Assembly: GCA_002711995.1 (NCBI GenBank)
Contig: PASN01000006.1
Location: forward strand, 2,017 to 66,016
DNA length: 64,000 nt
Source: Halobacteriovoraceae bacterium
GTDB taxonomy: Bacteria > Bdellovibrionota > Bacteriovoracia > Bacteriovoracales > Bacteriovoracaceae
Direction: 5' to 3'
The position numbers and the translations under genes were made by a program. Every line of letters begins with the position of its first letter. Within the stretch, counting starts at the first letter, position 1. Below the pieces are notes generated by a model. It did not search any database, was not told where the DNA came from, and worked only from the letters and a program-made list of their open reading frames with translations. This document shows positions 42,802-51,901 of the stretch, in pieces.

Positions 42802-43087
42802 AATCAAGCCCTGATGGGAGTTCAAAGTTCATTTTCATAACTTTTGGATTACTGAAGGACCAGCCTTCATACTGTCCATTTTTGTAGCGAAGAAACATTC
42901 TGCAGCCTAGATTGGCCCTCACGCCAAGAGTGAGGTGAGGCCTGTTCACTGTTTTCTCCAGCGCCATTTCTGCAGATTTTTTTATAAACACAGATTTGCA
43001 GTAAGCTCTTCTCATCAAATCTGCGCCTTGAAGAAAAACCCCTACAATTATTGAGGCGGCAAGACAAAATTGAAGGACCACCATCAA
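42794..43087 (-). CDS. small membrane-anchored Tad-locus protein
   Basis: 97 residues. A hydrophobic N terminus (VLQFCLAASIIVGVFLQGA) anchors it, and a basic, cysteine-containing domain follows (YCKSVFIKKSAEMALEKT, CRMFLRYKNGQY). The start overlaps the Flp pilin stop by four bases (ATGA). The family is not recognised; position and shape fit a minor pseudopilin or TadE-type subunit. Confidence 0.5.
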   Translation of the reverse strand: MMVVLQFCLAASIIVGVFLQGADLMRRAYCKSVFIKKSAEMALEKTVNRPHLTLGVRANLGCRMFLRYKNGQYEGWSFSNPKVMKMNFELPSGLDYE

Positions 43088-43254
43088 TCGATCTTTATCT
43101 CATCAACAATCTTCTCATTCATGTGGTTTACGCGGGTTTTGATATGCTTTCCCATGCTCTTGAAGGCCGCCAGGCAAAATATGCCTACAAGGCCTGTTAA
43201 AATAACATACTCCAGCATTCCCTGACCTCTCTGATTCTTAGCAACTTTTTTCAT
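43084..43254 (-). CDS. flp: Flp-type major pilin
   Basis: 56 residues from the ATG at 43254, which has AAGGAGAT upstream. A basic leader MKKVAKNQRGQG is followed by MLEYVILTGLVGIFCLAAFK: the Gly before the cleavage site, the Glu-Tyr pair five residues on and the hydrophobic helix are the Flp pilin signature. The C-terminal tail is polar and acidic. It would be cut by a TadV/CpaA prepilin peptidase, not present here, and polymerised by the CpaF machinery. It is the first gene of the Tad polycistron, with a likely promoter in the 120 bp before it. Confidence 0.85.
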   Translation of the reverse strand: MKKVAKNQRGQGMLEYVILTGLVGIFCLAAFKSMGKHIKTRVNHMNEKIVDEIKID

Positions 43255-43377
43255 CTCTATCTCCTTTATAAAAGCGGTTCTAAGTGACAAGAGGACTATT
43301 TAGCGCAAAAAGTTAGGGGAGTGTCCGGATAAGAAATGATTGTTTTTTAATTTTCCGTATATGAAAAAGGAAAACGA

Positions 43378-44127
43378 TTGCGTGAAATTACAAGCAGTTA
43401 TAAAATATCTTACATGATAGAAGATAACAGCAAACTGTTCGTTTTTGAGAAGAAAGAAGTCGTACTGATTTTTGTCTTTATAGTTGTAATAGCGGTGACT
43501 GCTTTCACTCTAGGAGTGAGAATAGGCAAGCGCTTGTCGCTTAAAGAGGATGGGTACACAAAGACTGATGTTCAAAACATCGACCTAAAAAGCGTTGATG
43601 AAGAATATGTTGAGGCCGTTGTTGAAGGTCCTGCAGAACCAAGTAACTTCGAGGACGCAATCAGCAATGAAGAATCTCCTGCTGAAGAGTCTGCCGCTGA
43701 AGTAGAGGCCAGACTAAGAGAAGAGATGGAGAAGTTGGCAGCGGGTAAAGTTGAAACACCGGTCACTGAACCTGCAGAAGCTCCGGAGGTTGAGTCACCT
43801 GTAGTAGAGGAAGAGCCACAAGCATCCGCTGGTGAAGAAAAAAGAATTGAAAGCACTGATGACCTTTACGCTCCTCAAGACGACGTTAAGGGCAAGTTCA
43901 CAATTCAGTTGTACGCTAATCAATCAAAGTCTGCCGCGCAGGATTTTGCCGATGCTTTTATTGTTAAAGGCTATGATGTGATCATTAATGAGGCCACTAT
44001 CCCTGGAAAAGGAACGTGGTACAGAGTAAGTATAGGAATCTTCGACACAATTGAAGATGCTAAAAAATACCTTCAAAAAGAATCCGGCCTATTCCAAGGC
44101 GAGGATTATATTATCCAACAACTTTAA
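43378..44127 (+). CDS. inner-membrane SPOR-domain protein
   Basis: 249 residues, TTG start with AAGG upstream. A short cytoplasmic N terminus, a transmembrane helix (about 31-51) and an acidic, Ala/Glu/Pro-rich linker (about 80-160) precede a C-terminal SPOR domain (about 170-249): KFTIQLYANQSKSAAQDFAD, then GTWYRVSIGIFDTIEDAKKY. SPOR domains bind denuded glycan strands and often localise to the division site. Cell-division or peptidoglycan role is inferred from the domain. It converges with purB with a 4-bp overlap. Confidence 0.85.
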   Translation: MREITSSYKISYMIEDNSKLFVFEKKEVVLIFVFIVVIAVTAFTLGVRIGKRLSLKEDGYTKTDVQNIDLKSVDEEYVEAVVEGPAEPSNFEDAISNEESPAEESAAEVEARLREEMEKLAAGKVETPVTEPAEAPEVESPVVEEEPQASAGEEKRIESTDDLYAPQDDVKGKFTIQLYANQSKSAAQDFADAFIVKGYDVIINEATIPGKGTWYRVSIGIFDTIEDAKKYLQKESGLFQGEDYIIQQL

Positions 44128-45440
44128 TTATCAGTAAGAGGGTAGGTCTCAAAGACTCTATCAAATACCTTGTCTGTTTGGGATAGGTAAAGTTTCTTTA
44201 TCGTGGATGCGTCAAAACTATTCATCACTGACAGGTCTAAGTCTTTTAATTTAGTGTGTGAAGAGATTTTTTGAATGAATTGAGTGGCGCTTTCACTCTC
44301 GAATGCCGCCTGCTGAACTATTGGGTATATTTCTTCCCTAGAAATATCCATTTTCTCAATGATTAGGTGAAGCACATAACTGGAGAGATAGGTGAAGTTC
44401 TCTAGAACCTTTGCCTCAACTAAGTTTTCGTGTATGACAAGATTTTCAACTGTGGAGCTCATGCGCTTTAAGGCGTAATACATGAGTCCCAAGTTGTCTG
44501 GCAGCATCATCCTTTCAGCACTTGAATGAGAAATGTCTCTTTCGTGCCATAGGGGAATGTTTTCGTGCGCCACACTCAGGTGGGACCTTATAACTCTTGC
44601 TATTCCTGTTAGGTTTTCACCTGAAACTGGGTTCTTTTTATGTGGCATGATCGAAGAGCCTTTTTGCCCTTTGCTAAACCCTTCATTCACCTCGCCAATG
44701 TCACTGTGGTGGAGGTGGCGTATTTCAACAGATAGTCTCTCGATGGCGGAAGCAACCAAAGCGTTTATCGAAATGAGCTTTCCTATTCTGTCTCTTGGAA
44801 TAACCTGAGTGCTGAGTGGCTCTACAGCTAGGCCAAGCTCTGCAACTGCGTCCCTCTCTATTTCTGGGTCAAGAATAGTGTAGTTGCCGACAGCTCCAGA
44901 GAACTGCCCAGTGATGTCATTTTCATAAAATGACTTTAAATCCAAGTAGTGTCTATAAAGTTCAGCGTAATGGCCTAAAAGTTTTTGTCCAAAGCTCATT
45001 GGTTCCGCATTCATTCCATGAGATCGACCCATGCAAACAAGGCCTTTAGTTTCTTGGGCCCTCTTCGCTAGAGAGGAAAGAAGCTCTTCGTATTTTGAAA
45101 GGATTAGCTTTAACGATCGTTTTATTTGCAGGTTTGTGGCGGTGTCAATAATGTCACTTGAAGTGCAACCAAAGTGAAAATACTTAGATATGTCTTCCGG
45201 AAGGTTTTCTGTAATTGATGTGCAAAAGGCAATTACATCATGCTTCGTGGTTTTCTCTATTTCTTTTATTCTTTCGGGGTCGACTTTTGAGTTTTCTTTA
45301 ACTGTCTTGGCCACACCCTCTGGAATCTTCTTTCCTTCCAAAGCGTTTGTAAGAGCAAGCTCCACTTCCAAGTAGGTTTGGAATTTGCACTTCTCGGACC
45401 AAATTTCAGAAATCTCAGGACAGTCGTATCTATTGATCAT
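44124..45440 (-). CDS. purB: adenylosuccinate lyase
   Basis: 438 residues. The fumarase/aspartase superfamily signature is complete: SSDIIDTATNLQIKRSL, GRSHGMNAEPMSFGQK, and the loop GSSIMPHKKNPVSGENL. It catalyses two steps of purine synthesis, SAICAR to AICAR and adenylosuccinate to AMP. Length is that of the Bacillus/Thermotoga type. It lies seven bases after the beta-barrel gene and may be read from the TolC promoter, an unusual combination for a purine gene. Confidence 0.95.
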   Translation of the reverse strand: MINRYDCPEISEIWSEKCKFQTYLEVELALTNALEGKKIPEGVAKTVKENSKVDPERIKEIEKTTKHDVIAFCTSITENLPEDISKYFHFGCTSSDIIDTATNLQIKRSLKLILSKYEELLSSLAKRAQETKGLVCMGRSHGMNAEPMSFGQKLLGHYAELYRHYLDLKSFYENDITGQFSGAVGNYTILDPEIERDAVAELGLAVEPLSTQVIPRDRIGKLISINALVASAIERLSVEIRHLHHSDIGEVNEGFSKGQKGSSIMPHKKNPVSGENLTGIARVIRSHLSVAHENIPLWHERDISHSSAERMMLPDNLGLMYYALKRMSSTVENLVIHENLVEAKVLENFTYLSSYVLHLIIEKMDISREEIYPIVQQAAFESESATQFIQKISSHTKLKDLDLSVMNSFDASTIKKLYLSQTDKVFDRVFETYPLTDN

Positions 45441-45446
45441 AAAACC

Positions 45447-46202
45447 TCAGTAGTAATAACCCATTTCAAAACCCATGCTCAGCCAGCCAAAAACAAGTGA
45501 GCGATCTTCAAGCTTTTCATCACCCTTTTTTGAACGCGCCAGTGAAGCAATGTTGTAGGAGAGTTTCCCTCCATAGTAAAAGCTTCTTCCGGATCTTCTA
45601 TGAAGACCGTAGTCTGTTTGAATTCCAAAGCCTTGATACGACTCTGAGTCAAGGCCGTCAACATGTGTATTGTATGTCAAAAAGGCGTCTACTGTTTCAA
45701 AGACTCTGGAGGATTCAAAGACCGCTGTTAAGGCCTTAAAACGATAACCCGCTCCGGCTCCAAACGTTGTAAAGGTTTGGTCGGTTCCCTTTCTTGAATT
45801 TGCTCCATTTGATGTGTCGATGTCATCGGCAAATGCCTCGTACTTTCCAGTTGTTCTCTTTGCCATGACTGAAATCCAAGTGTTGGCATAATCTTGAAGT
45901 TCTCTTGAAAGAATTAGCTCAATGGAGTTTAGCTCCACAAAATCTCTGACATTGGCGGAGAATTGATAGGAGAGTGATAGTCTGTTTTTGTCTTCACCAG
46001 TAAAAAACTCTTCTGAGTAGCCATCCATGTCTTGTTCTAGAACACTTTCTTTATAAAGATAAAGTTGTTTGTTCCTTTCGATGGCGCCCGTGGTTAGATT
46101 TTTAGGACTGACGGGCCCAAGTAAAATTTCTTCTTCTAAAGCGGTAATCTCTGCAAACGAAGAGAAAGACACGGCCATTGTAATTAAAATTAGATTAATC
46201 AT
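45447..46202 (-). CDS. outer-membrane beta-barrel-like protein
   Basis: 251 residues with a signal peptide (about 1-17). Alternating strands dominate the middle and end (SLSYQFSANVRDFVELNSIE, FTTFGAGAGYRFKAL, SFYYGGKLSYNIASLA), closing in GFEMGYYY, whose terminal Tyr fits the barrel signal. The closest-looking family is not recognised. The start overlaps the TolC-like gene stop by four bases, so the two are coupled and may work together. Confidence 0.55.
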   Translation of the reverse strand: MINLILITMAVSFSSFAEITALEEEILLGPVSPKNLTTGAIERNKQLYLYKESVLEQDMDGYSEEFFTGEDKNRLSLSYQFSANVRDFVELNSIELILSRELQDYANTWISVMAKRTTGKYEAFADDIDTSNGANSRKGTDQTFTTFGAGAGYRFKALTAVFESSRVFETVDAFLTYNTHVDGLDSESYQGFGIQTDYGLHRRSGRSFYYGGKLSYNIASLARSKKGDEKLEDRSLVFGWLSMGFEMGYYY

Positions 46203-47623
46203 TTCATCACCAAGTTATCAAACTTCTCACCTGGGAAATCATCGACTCCCGCAAGGTTTGCCAGGTTTAGCTTTTGCGCCAAGTGCTCGTACTTGGCCTC
46301 TTCATAGGCCTCTTGAGTGTTAATCAGCGAGTCCAATGCCAGTGAAACATCAGGAAATGAAGTCTGGCCCGAGATATATCTATCCAATGTTGCATCAAAC
46401 AAAACTCTGGCATTTTTAAGTCTAGCTTCCGCGGCTTCCACCTTTTTTTCAAGGTGCGAGATCTGTTTATGGAAAGTTAAAATAGCCACTTTTACGTCTC
46501 TTTTTGCTTCAGTAAATTCAATCTCGGCAATTCTTTTATTAAAATATTCCCTCTCTCTTTCTCTAGAGTTTAAAAAACCACCAGAGCCAAAGATTCTCCA
46601 CTTCATATTGATGCTTGCTGCTACTTCAACGTCATTTTCGTTTCCATAAGTTGTGAAGCTGTCCTGAGAGCCTTGATTGCTAAAAGAGTGTCTGTAAGCG
46701 CCCAGGCGAACAGTGAATTTTGGAAGGGGAAGATTGTCCTTTAAGTTTTTTTCAAACGATCTGTTCGCATTTGCCAACTCAACGTTTGCCTGTCTTAGTT
46801 GAGGACTTCTTTGTTGAGCGAGGGTGATCGTTTCATCTTTTTGTATATTCAAAGGTGAAAACTTCAGCTGATTAGTTAGAGTGTAGGTCGTGGAGAGGTC
46901 GTCTCCAAGAAGTGTGGCGAGATCCTGCTCTGTCGTGGCAACTTGAGCATTAATATCTTGGAACTCTTGGTGAGCGCGCAAGAACTCTTCTTTGCCTTGA
47001 AGAAGTGCTTGCTTGTTGATTCTGCCTAGACTCAGTTTTTCTTTTGATAATTTATAAATAAAAGATGTGTGGCGCAGCTGGGACTTCTTAATAAGCCGTA
47101 TTTGTTTAAGAAGCGAAAGATTGAAGTATTTGTCTATGATTTTGAATCTTAGATCTCTTCTCTGTTCTTTGAGAATTTGATTCTCTCGTATGTAAGTCGC
47201 CTTTTGGTTTAAATATTCCAGGTAGTCTCTGCCCCAGTTAAAAACTGTGTAGTCTTCAAACTCAAGACCCACAAAACCCGCTGGGGTTTCGGATAGGACT
47301 GTTTCATTTTCGTTGCTGTAGATGCTCTGAACGTGATGGCCGGAAGTGTTAACTGTTAGGTTTAGCTGAGGAAACCAAAAGCCCTCAAACGCGTCCTTCC
47401 AGTTTAACTCTATCAGGCCTTTTCGGTAGCTTCTTATTTTCTCTTGATTATTAAGCCGAAGCCCTTGAGATATAGCATCGTGAAGTGAAAGAACCTTTGC
47501 CTCCGGAGCGTGGGCGAACATTTTAGGCTTTATCTTTTTTTCAACCTCGTCCAGGTCAATGTCTTGAGCGTTCCCGAGTGTCCCAAAAAGAATAAATGGA
47601 ATTGTAAATAAAATCCGTTTCAT
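46199..47623 (-). CDS. TolC-family outer-membrane efflux protein
   Basis: 474 residues with a signal peptide (about 1-19). The two-repeat TolC layout is seen: coiled-coil helices AQQRSPQLRQANVELANANR and KQISHLEKKVEAAEARLKNA, beta segments between them, and ALDSLINTQEAYEEAKYEHL near the end. It should be a trimeric channel through the outer membrane and periplasm. No inner-membrane pump or adaptor is encoded beside it; the adjacent beta-barrel protein is its only obvious partner. It is the first gene of the run to purB. Confidence 0.85.
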   Translation of the reverse strand: MKRILFTIPFILFGTLGNAQDIDLDEVEKKIKPKMFAHAPEAKVLSLHDAISQGLRLNNQEKIRSYRKGLIELNWKDAFEGFWFPQLNLTVNTSGHHVQSIYSNENETVLSETPAGFVGLEFEDYTVFNWGRDYLEYLNQKATYIRENQILKEQRRDLRFKIIDKYFNLSLLKQIRLIKKSQLRHTSFIYKLSKEKLSLGRINKQALLQGKEEFLRAHQEFQDINAQVATTEQDLATLLGDDLSTTYTLTNQLKFSPLNIQKDETITLAQQRSPQLRQANVELANANRSFEKNLKDNLPLPKFTVRLGAYRHSFSNQGSQDSFTTYGNENDVEVAASINMKWRIFGSGGFLNSREREREYFNKRIAEIEFTEAKRDVKVAILTFHKQISHLEKKVEAAEARLKNARVLFDATLDRYISGQTSFPDVSLALDSLINTQEAYEEAKYEHLAQKLNLANLAGVDDFPGEKFDNLVMK

Positions 47624-47732
47624 GAGTCGTTGAAAATCCTTCTCTCAACAGTGTGTTTGTCTCTATTGAATAGTTGAATTCTAACATCAGAAAATGTGAA
47701 GTGTATAGTCTTGGTCAGGCAATTAGAAAAGG

Positions 47733-48071
47733 TTAAAGGGCCACGCCTGGGCAGCCTCTTCTTACTATGGTTTCTTCCAAGGTTTGGGTGCCCAAATTGG
47801 AAAGTCTGATCTGGTTTTTAAGTCTTGTTTTTGTAAATTCCAGTTTCTCGCGGACCATTTCTCTATTTTTAGGAAGTGATTCTAATAGCTTCATATTTCG
47901 CTTGAGCAGTGCGTTCAGACGTTGTTGCATCTCAATCTTGGTGCTTCTCTTTTCTAGTAGGTTCTTGCAACGCATACTTATCGCAGGATCCTTAATAAGA
48001 TCCAAGTTCTCCAAGTTTTGAGCACTGGCCATAAGGACCATTCCAATAAAGATTATAAAGAAGCGTTTCAT
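47733..48071 (-). CDS. small exported protein of unknown function
   Basis: 112 residues from the ATG at 48071, which opens a signal peptide (MKRFFIIFIGMVLMASA). The frame stays open upstream but that part has no coding character. The mature part is helical and basic, with two cysteines (MRCKNLLEKRS and RRGCPGVAL near the end) and a likely coiled coil between (IEMQQRLNALLKRNMKLLES). The family is not recognised. An intrinsic terminator-like hairpin lies in its own leader, 41-71 bp upstream. Confidence 0.55.
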   Translation of the reverse strand: MKRFFIIFIGMVLMASAQNLENLDLIKDPAISMRCKNLLEKRSTKIEMQQRLNALLKRNMKLLESLPKNREMVREKLEFTKTRLKNQIRLSNLGTQTLEETIVRRGCPGVAL

Positions 48072-48111
48072 ACTCTTATTATAGGTATTTCCCGAGAATA
48101 AGCACAGGGAA

Positions 48112-48142
48112 TAAAAAAAATTGCCGCTTCGTGGCGCGCAAT
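48112..48142 (-). terminator. terminator-like hairpin in the leader of the 48071 gene
   Basis: On the minus strand ATTGC(G)CGC-CACGAA-GCGGCAAT pairs with one bulged base and is followed by eight T. Nothing on the minus strand ends here, so it lies between a promoter and the small exported gene and may act as an attenuator. Confidence 0.55.
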
Positions 48143-48196
48143 AATTCATGGCCTTTAGGGCCGCTTTTGGGTAGTATTTGAGCTTAATTGCGCCAC
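48131..48196 (+). promoter_or_regulatory. long-range inverted repeat ahead of kdsB
   Basis: GTGGCG(CG)CAAT (48131-48142) and ATTGCGCCAC (48187-48196) can pair, with a two-base bulge, across a 44-bp stretch containing GGCC-TTTAG-GGCC. The right arm ends just before the kdsB ribosome binding site (AGAGG). The left arm also forms one side of the terminator-like hairpin on the minus strand, so the two structures exclude each other. Confidence 0.4.
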
Positions 48197-48211
48197 CACT
48201 ACAGAGGAAAC

Positions 48212-48952
48212 ATGTCAAAAACCCTTATTTTGATTCCAGCTAGGTATGGATCTTCAAGATTTCCGGGCAAACCTCTCGCTAAAATCAATAATAAACCAAT
48301 GATTCAGCATGTTGTTGAAAATTGTCAGGCCAGCGGATTCGATTATGCAGTTGTTACTGACAACGATGAAATTGAAGCTGCGCTTAAAGACAATTACCAA
48401 GTTGTAAGGGTGGATGATGATGTGACCACTGGTTCTGAGAGAATAGCCTTAGCCCTGAGTAGACACTTCTCTGAGAAAAACTACGAATACGTTATAAACG
48501 TTCAAGGTGATGAGCCTCTTTTGAAAGCAGAGCTTCTGAAAGAGCTGAATGACTTTCATACTAAAAATGAATTCGATATTTGCACGGCAGTTAAAAGAAG
48601 AAGCTCTTCTGATGAAGAATACAGTAATCCTAATGTTGTTAAATGCCTTTTATCTGAAAAAGATGGGAAATGTTTATACTTTTCCCGGGCATCTATTCCT
48701 TTTTTTAGAGATGGCCAAGTAGGGGATTGGCATCAACACATCGGACTTTATTCATATAAGACCAAAGCGCTTGAAAGCTTTGTATCTCTTGAAGAGAGCA
48801 GACTGGAGAAGGCTGAGAAGCTAGAGCAGCTCAGGGCCCTTGAAAACGGGATGAGCATCGGGGCGATTGAGACTAACGCCCAATTAATTGGAGTGGACAC
48901 ACCTGAGGACATACACAAAATTGAAGGAGTATTGAGTGGGAAAAAGAGATAA
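48212..48952 (+). CDS. kdsB: 3-deoxy-manno-octulosonate cytidylyltransferase (CMP-KDO synthetase)
   Basis: 246 residues from the ATG at 48212, with AGAGG upstream. The nucleotide-binding motif [17 protein letters not shown], then [13 protein letters not shown], and [11 protein letters not shown] and [12 protein letters not shown] are the successive blocks of KdsB. It activates KDO with CTP for lipopolysaccharide core synthesis in the cytoplasm. It is the first gene of the KDO/CTP operon. The stop lies inside pyrG (17-bp overlap), and supply of CTP by the next gene is a natural pairing. Confidence 0.95.
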   Translation: MSKTLILIPARYGSSRFPGKPLAKINNKPMIQHVVENCQASGFDYAVVTDNDEIEAALKDNYQVVRVDDDVTTGSERIALALSRHFSEKNYEYVINVQGDEPLLKAELLKELNDFHTKNEFDICTAVKRRSSSDEEYSNPNVVKCLLSEKDGKCLYFSRASIPFFRDGQVGDWHQHIGLYSYKTKALESFVSLEESRLEKAEKLEQLRALENGMSIGAIETNAQLIGVDTPEDIHKIEGVLSGKKR

Positions 48953-50543
48953 GAAGTATATCTTTATTACCGGAGGAGTTTCTAGCTCTTTAGGAAAGGG
49001 ACTTGCAGCTGCGGGACTTGCGTCTTTGATTGAAAGAAGAGGCATTAAAATTAACATGCTAAAAATGGATCCCTACATTAATGTTGATCCTGGCACAATG
49101 AGCCCCACTCAACATGGTGAAGTTTTCGTAACAGATGATGGCGCTGAAACAGATTTGGACCTCAGCCATTATGAAAGATTCACCAGTCTTACTTTGAAAA
49201 AGAAAAATAATTTCACGACTGGACAGGTTTATCTTCAGGTAATTGAAAATGAAAGAGAAGGTAAATATTTAGGAAAGACTGTTCAGGTTGTTCCTCATAT
49301 CACAGAAGAGATTAAAAGAAGAATTCATTTAGCTGCGGAAGACAGTGACCTGTTAATTGGTGAGATTGGCGGAACAGTTGGTGACATTGAGTCCCAACCT
49401 TTTATGGAAGCCATTCGTCAGTTCTCTCACGATGTTGGCCCAGAAAACGTATTGTTTGTACATTTGGTTCTAATTCCTTATCTTAACGCTGCAGGCGAGC
49501 TTAAGTCCAAGCCAGCTCAACACTCTGTTAAAGAACTAAGATCAATTGGTCTCTTTCCTAATATTATTATTTGTAGAGCTGATAGAGATATCGATCAAGA
49601 TATATTGGATAAGATCTCCTTATTCTGCAACGTTCCCAAAGCGAATGTCTTCAAGTCAATTGACTTGGATTCCATATATAAAGTGCCCCTAAGCTTTCAT
49701 GAGCAAGGCCTGGATTCAAAAGTTACTGAACTACTTGGAATTTGGGCCAGCAGGCCTGATATCAAAGACCTTGAGAAGGTTGTCTACAACGTAGAGAATC
49801 CAAAAGGCGAAGTAAAAATAGGCGTTGTTGGAAAGTATACCGACCTAATTGAATCCTATAAATCACTTGATGAAGCTCTTAGACATGGTGCCATCGCAAA
49901 TCAGGCACAGCTAAAAATGGTCTATATCGACTCTGAGGAAATTGAGTCAGGCAAGGATACCAAGCTTCAAGAAGTTGACGGCATTCTAGTTCCTGGAGGC
50001 TTTGGAGAAAGAGGCACTGAAGGCAAGATCGCCGCAATTAAGTATGCTCGTGAGAACAATGTTCCTTTCTTTGGAATTTGTCTTGGAATGCAATTAGCGA
50101 TGATTGAATTTGCTAGAAATATTGCAGGTCTTAAAAATGCAACCAGCATGGAGTTTGAAGGCAAAGGCGACTTTGTTGTTCACTATATGGAAGGCCAATC
50201 CAAAGACATTCAAAAGGGCGGCTCTATGAGACTGGGCGCTTATGACTGTCACCTTGAAAAAGGATCTTTGGCCGAGAAAATTTATGGCAAGTCTGATATT
50301 TCTGAACGTCACAGACACCGTCTAGAAGTAAACAATGAGCATGTAAATAAGCTTAAAGAGGCCGGAATGACAATTTCCGGAATAAATAAAGATTTAAACC
50401 TAGTGGAAGTGATAGAGCTAAAAGAGCATCCTTACTTCATAGCATGTCAGTACCACCCTGAGTTTAAGTCTAGACCGTTCAATCCGCATCCACTATTTAA
50501 AACCTTCGTGGAAGCGTCATGGAACAAGCAAAAAGGAAAGTAA
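48936..50543 (+). CDS. pyrG: CTP synthase
   Basis: 535 residues, GTG start with AAGGAG upstream. The synthetase domain begins [20 protein letters not shown] and includes [20 protein letters not shown] and [12 protein letters not shown]. The class I glutamine amidotransferase domain has [19 protein letters not shown], with the catalytic Cys, and the His/Glu pair in [11 protein letters not shown]. It makes CTP from UTP, ATP and glutamine. The overlaps with kdsB upstream and kdsA downstream place it in the KDO operon. Confidence 0.97.
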   Translation: MGKRDKKYIFITGGVSSSLGKGLAAAGLASLIERRGIKINMLKMDPYINVDPGTMSPTQHGEVFVTDDGAETDLDLSHYERFTSLTLKKKNNFTTGQVYLQVIENEREGKYLGKTVQVVPHITEEIKRRIHLAAEDSDLLIGEIGGTVGDIESQPFMEAIRQFSHDVGPENVLFVHLVLIPYLNAAGELKSKPAQHSVKELRSIGLFPNIIICRADRDIDQDILDKISLFCNVPKANVFKSIDLDSIYKVPLSFHEQGLDSKVTELLGIWASRPDIKDLEKVVYNVENPKGEVKIGVVGKYTDLIESYKSLDEALRHGAIANQAQLKMVYIDSEEIESGKDTKLQEVDGILVPGGFGERGTEGKIAAIKYARENNVPFFGICLGMQLAMIEFARNIAGLKNATSMEFEGKGDFVVHYMEGQSKDIQKGGSMRLGAYDCHLEKGSLAEKIYGKSDISERHRHRLEVNNEHVNKLKEAGMTISGINKDLNLVEVIELKEHPYFIACQYHPEFKSRPFNPHPLFKTFVEASWNKQKGK

Positions 50544-51346
50544 TGGAAAAGATGGAACTATTCATAGGCCCATGTGTTTTGGAGTCGGAAGAGCTTGCGA
50601 TGAATGTCGCTGAGAGATTGGTAAAAGACTTGGAGCCTTATTCAGACAAAATTAAAATGAGCTTTAAAGGAAGTTTTGACAAGGCCAATAGAAGCTCAAT
50701 TGATTCGTACCGCGGTCCTGGACTTGATGAGGGATTGAGAATCTTGGAAAAAGTTTCTAAGACTTTTAATGTTCCAACCATCACAGATTTTCACAGCCCT
50801 GAACAAGCAGAAGTTGTTGCAAGCGTTGTGGACACTCTTCAAGTGCCAGCATTCTTGTGTCGCCAAACAGATATGATCGTTGCAGGCGCCAAGGCATGTA
50901 AACAGTATGGTGGACAATTGAAGGTTAAAAAAGGTCAATTCCTTGCTCCTTGGGACTGCAAGAATATTGTTGAAAAGGCGTCCAATTTTCTTTCTCTGGA
51001 TAAAATCCTATTAACTGAAAGAGGAACCAGCTTTGGCTACAACAATCTTGTTGTTGATATGGCAAGCTTTGAAATTATGAAGTCATTTGGCGTGAGAACT
51101 GTCCATGACGCCACTCACTGCGTTCAAAAACCAGGCGGACTAGGAAAGAGCACTGGCGGAAAGAGAGAGCAGATATTTACATTGGCAAAGGCCGCAATCG
51201 CAGCTGGCGCTGACGCTTTGTTTATGGAGGCCCATCCAAATCCAGAAAAAGCTCTATCAGATGCAACAAGCCAACTACCAATTGATCAAGTGGCTGGCAT
51301 GATTGGAAAACTTTTGGAAATAAAGGAAGTGGTGGACAATGTTTAG
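50543..51346 (+). CDS. kdsA: 3-deoxy-8-phosphooctulonate synthase
   Basis: 267 residues from the ATG at 50543, which shares one base with the pyrG stop (TAATG) and has AAAGGAAAG just before it; a further ATG three codons later is possible. Blocks of KdsA: IGPCVLESEELAMNVAERL, FKGSFDKANRSSIDSYRG, DFHSPEQAEVV, FLCRQTDMIVAGAK and VHDATHCVQKPGG, where the Cys suggests a metal-dependent class. It condenses arabinose 5-phosphate and PEP. The pathway's isomerase (kdsD) is not in the window. Confidence 0.95.
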   Translation: MEKMELFIGPCVLESEELAMNVAERLVKDLEPYSDKIKMSFKGSFDKANRSSIDSYRGPGLDEGLRILEKVSKTFNVPTITDFHSPEQAEVVASVVDTLQVPAFLCRQTDMIVAGAKACKQYGGQLKVKKGQFLAPWDCKNIVEKASNFLSLDKILLTERGTSFGYNNLVVDMASFEIMKSFGVRTVHDATHCVQKPGGLGKSTGGKREQIFTLAKAAIAAGADALFMEAHPNPEKALSDATSQLPIDQVAGMIGKLLEIKEVVDNV

Positions 51347-51899
51347 TGGAGATAGAAATTTAGATTTAAGAGAAGTTGCAAAGCCTTTTCACGAAAAGCT
51401 TAAAAAAATCAAAGTGGCGATATTCGACGTCGACGGCATCCTGACAAATGGCAAAGTTTACTGGTCTGGAGAGGAAGTTGGCTTTAATCGTTTTTTCCAT
51501 GTCAGAGATGGGTATGGATTAAAGGTTCTAAGAAACGCTGGCCTTCATGTTGGAATCATCACAGGTGGAGACAGCGTTGGTGTATCAAAAAGGATGAGAG
51601 GACTTGGCCTTGCTGACGACATGATCCATATGGGTGATGAAGATAAGAGAAGTGCATTTGAGAAAGTTTTGAAGTCCACAGGAGCTTCTGACGAGGAAGT
51701 TCTTTATATGGGTGATGAGTTCTTTGATCTTCCAATTCTTAAAAGAGTGGGATTTTCAGCTACAGTTCCCAACGCCAGCATGGAAATAAGAGAGGCCGTG
51801 GACTACGTCACACATTTCTCCGCCGGAGAGGGATGTGCAAGAGAGGTCATCGACATGCTTCGCTTTGCGCAAGGAATCGTTCCAAAGGTTGAACACTAG
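51339..51899 (+). CDS. kdsC: KDO 8-phosphate phosphatase (HAD family)
   Basis: 186 residues, overlapping kdsA by eight bp. HAD motif I is VAIFDVDGILTNGKVY, followed by the KdsC-specific FHVRDGYGLKVLRNAGL, motif II IITGGDS, and motif IV MGDEFFDLPILK. The short insert-free size is that of tetrameric KdsC. It dephosphorylates KDO 8-phosphate, the step before KdsB. Confidence 0.93.
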   Translation: MFSGDRNLDLREVAKPFHEKLKKIKVAIFDVDGILTNGKVYWSGEEVGFNRFFHVRDGYGLKVLRNAGLHVGIITGGDSVGVSKRMRGLGLADDMIHMGDEDKRSAFEKVLKSTGASDEEVLYMGDEFFDLPILKRVGFSATVPNASMEIREAVDYVTHFSAGEGCAREVIDMLRFAQGIVPKVEH

Positions 51900-51901
51900 A
51901 G

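Noticed and set aside
43572-43856. Minus-strand Ser/Ala-rich frame of 94 codons
   Set aside because: It is the antisense of the Glu/Ala/Pro linker of the SPOR protein.
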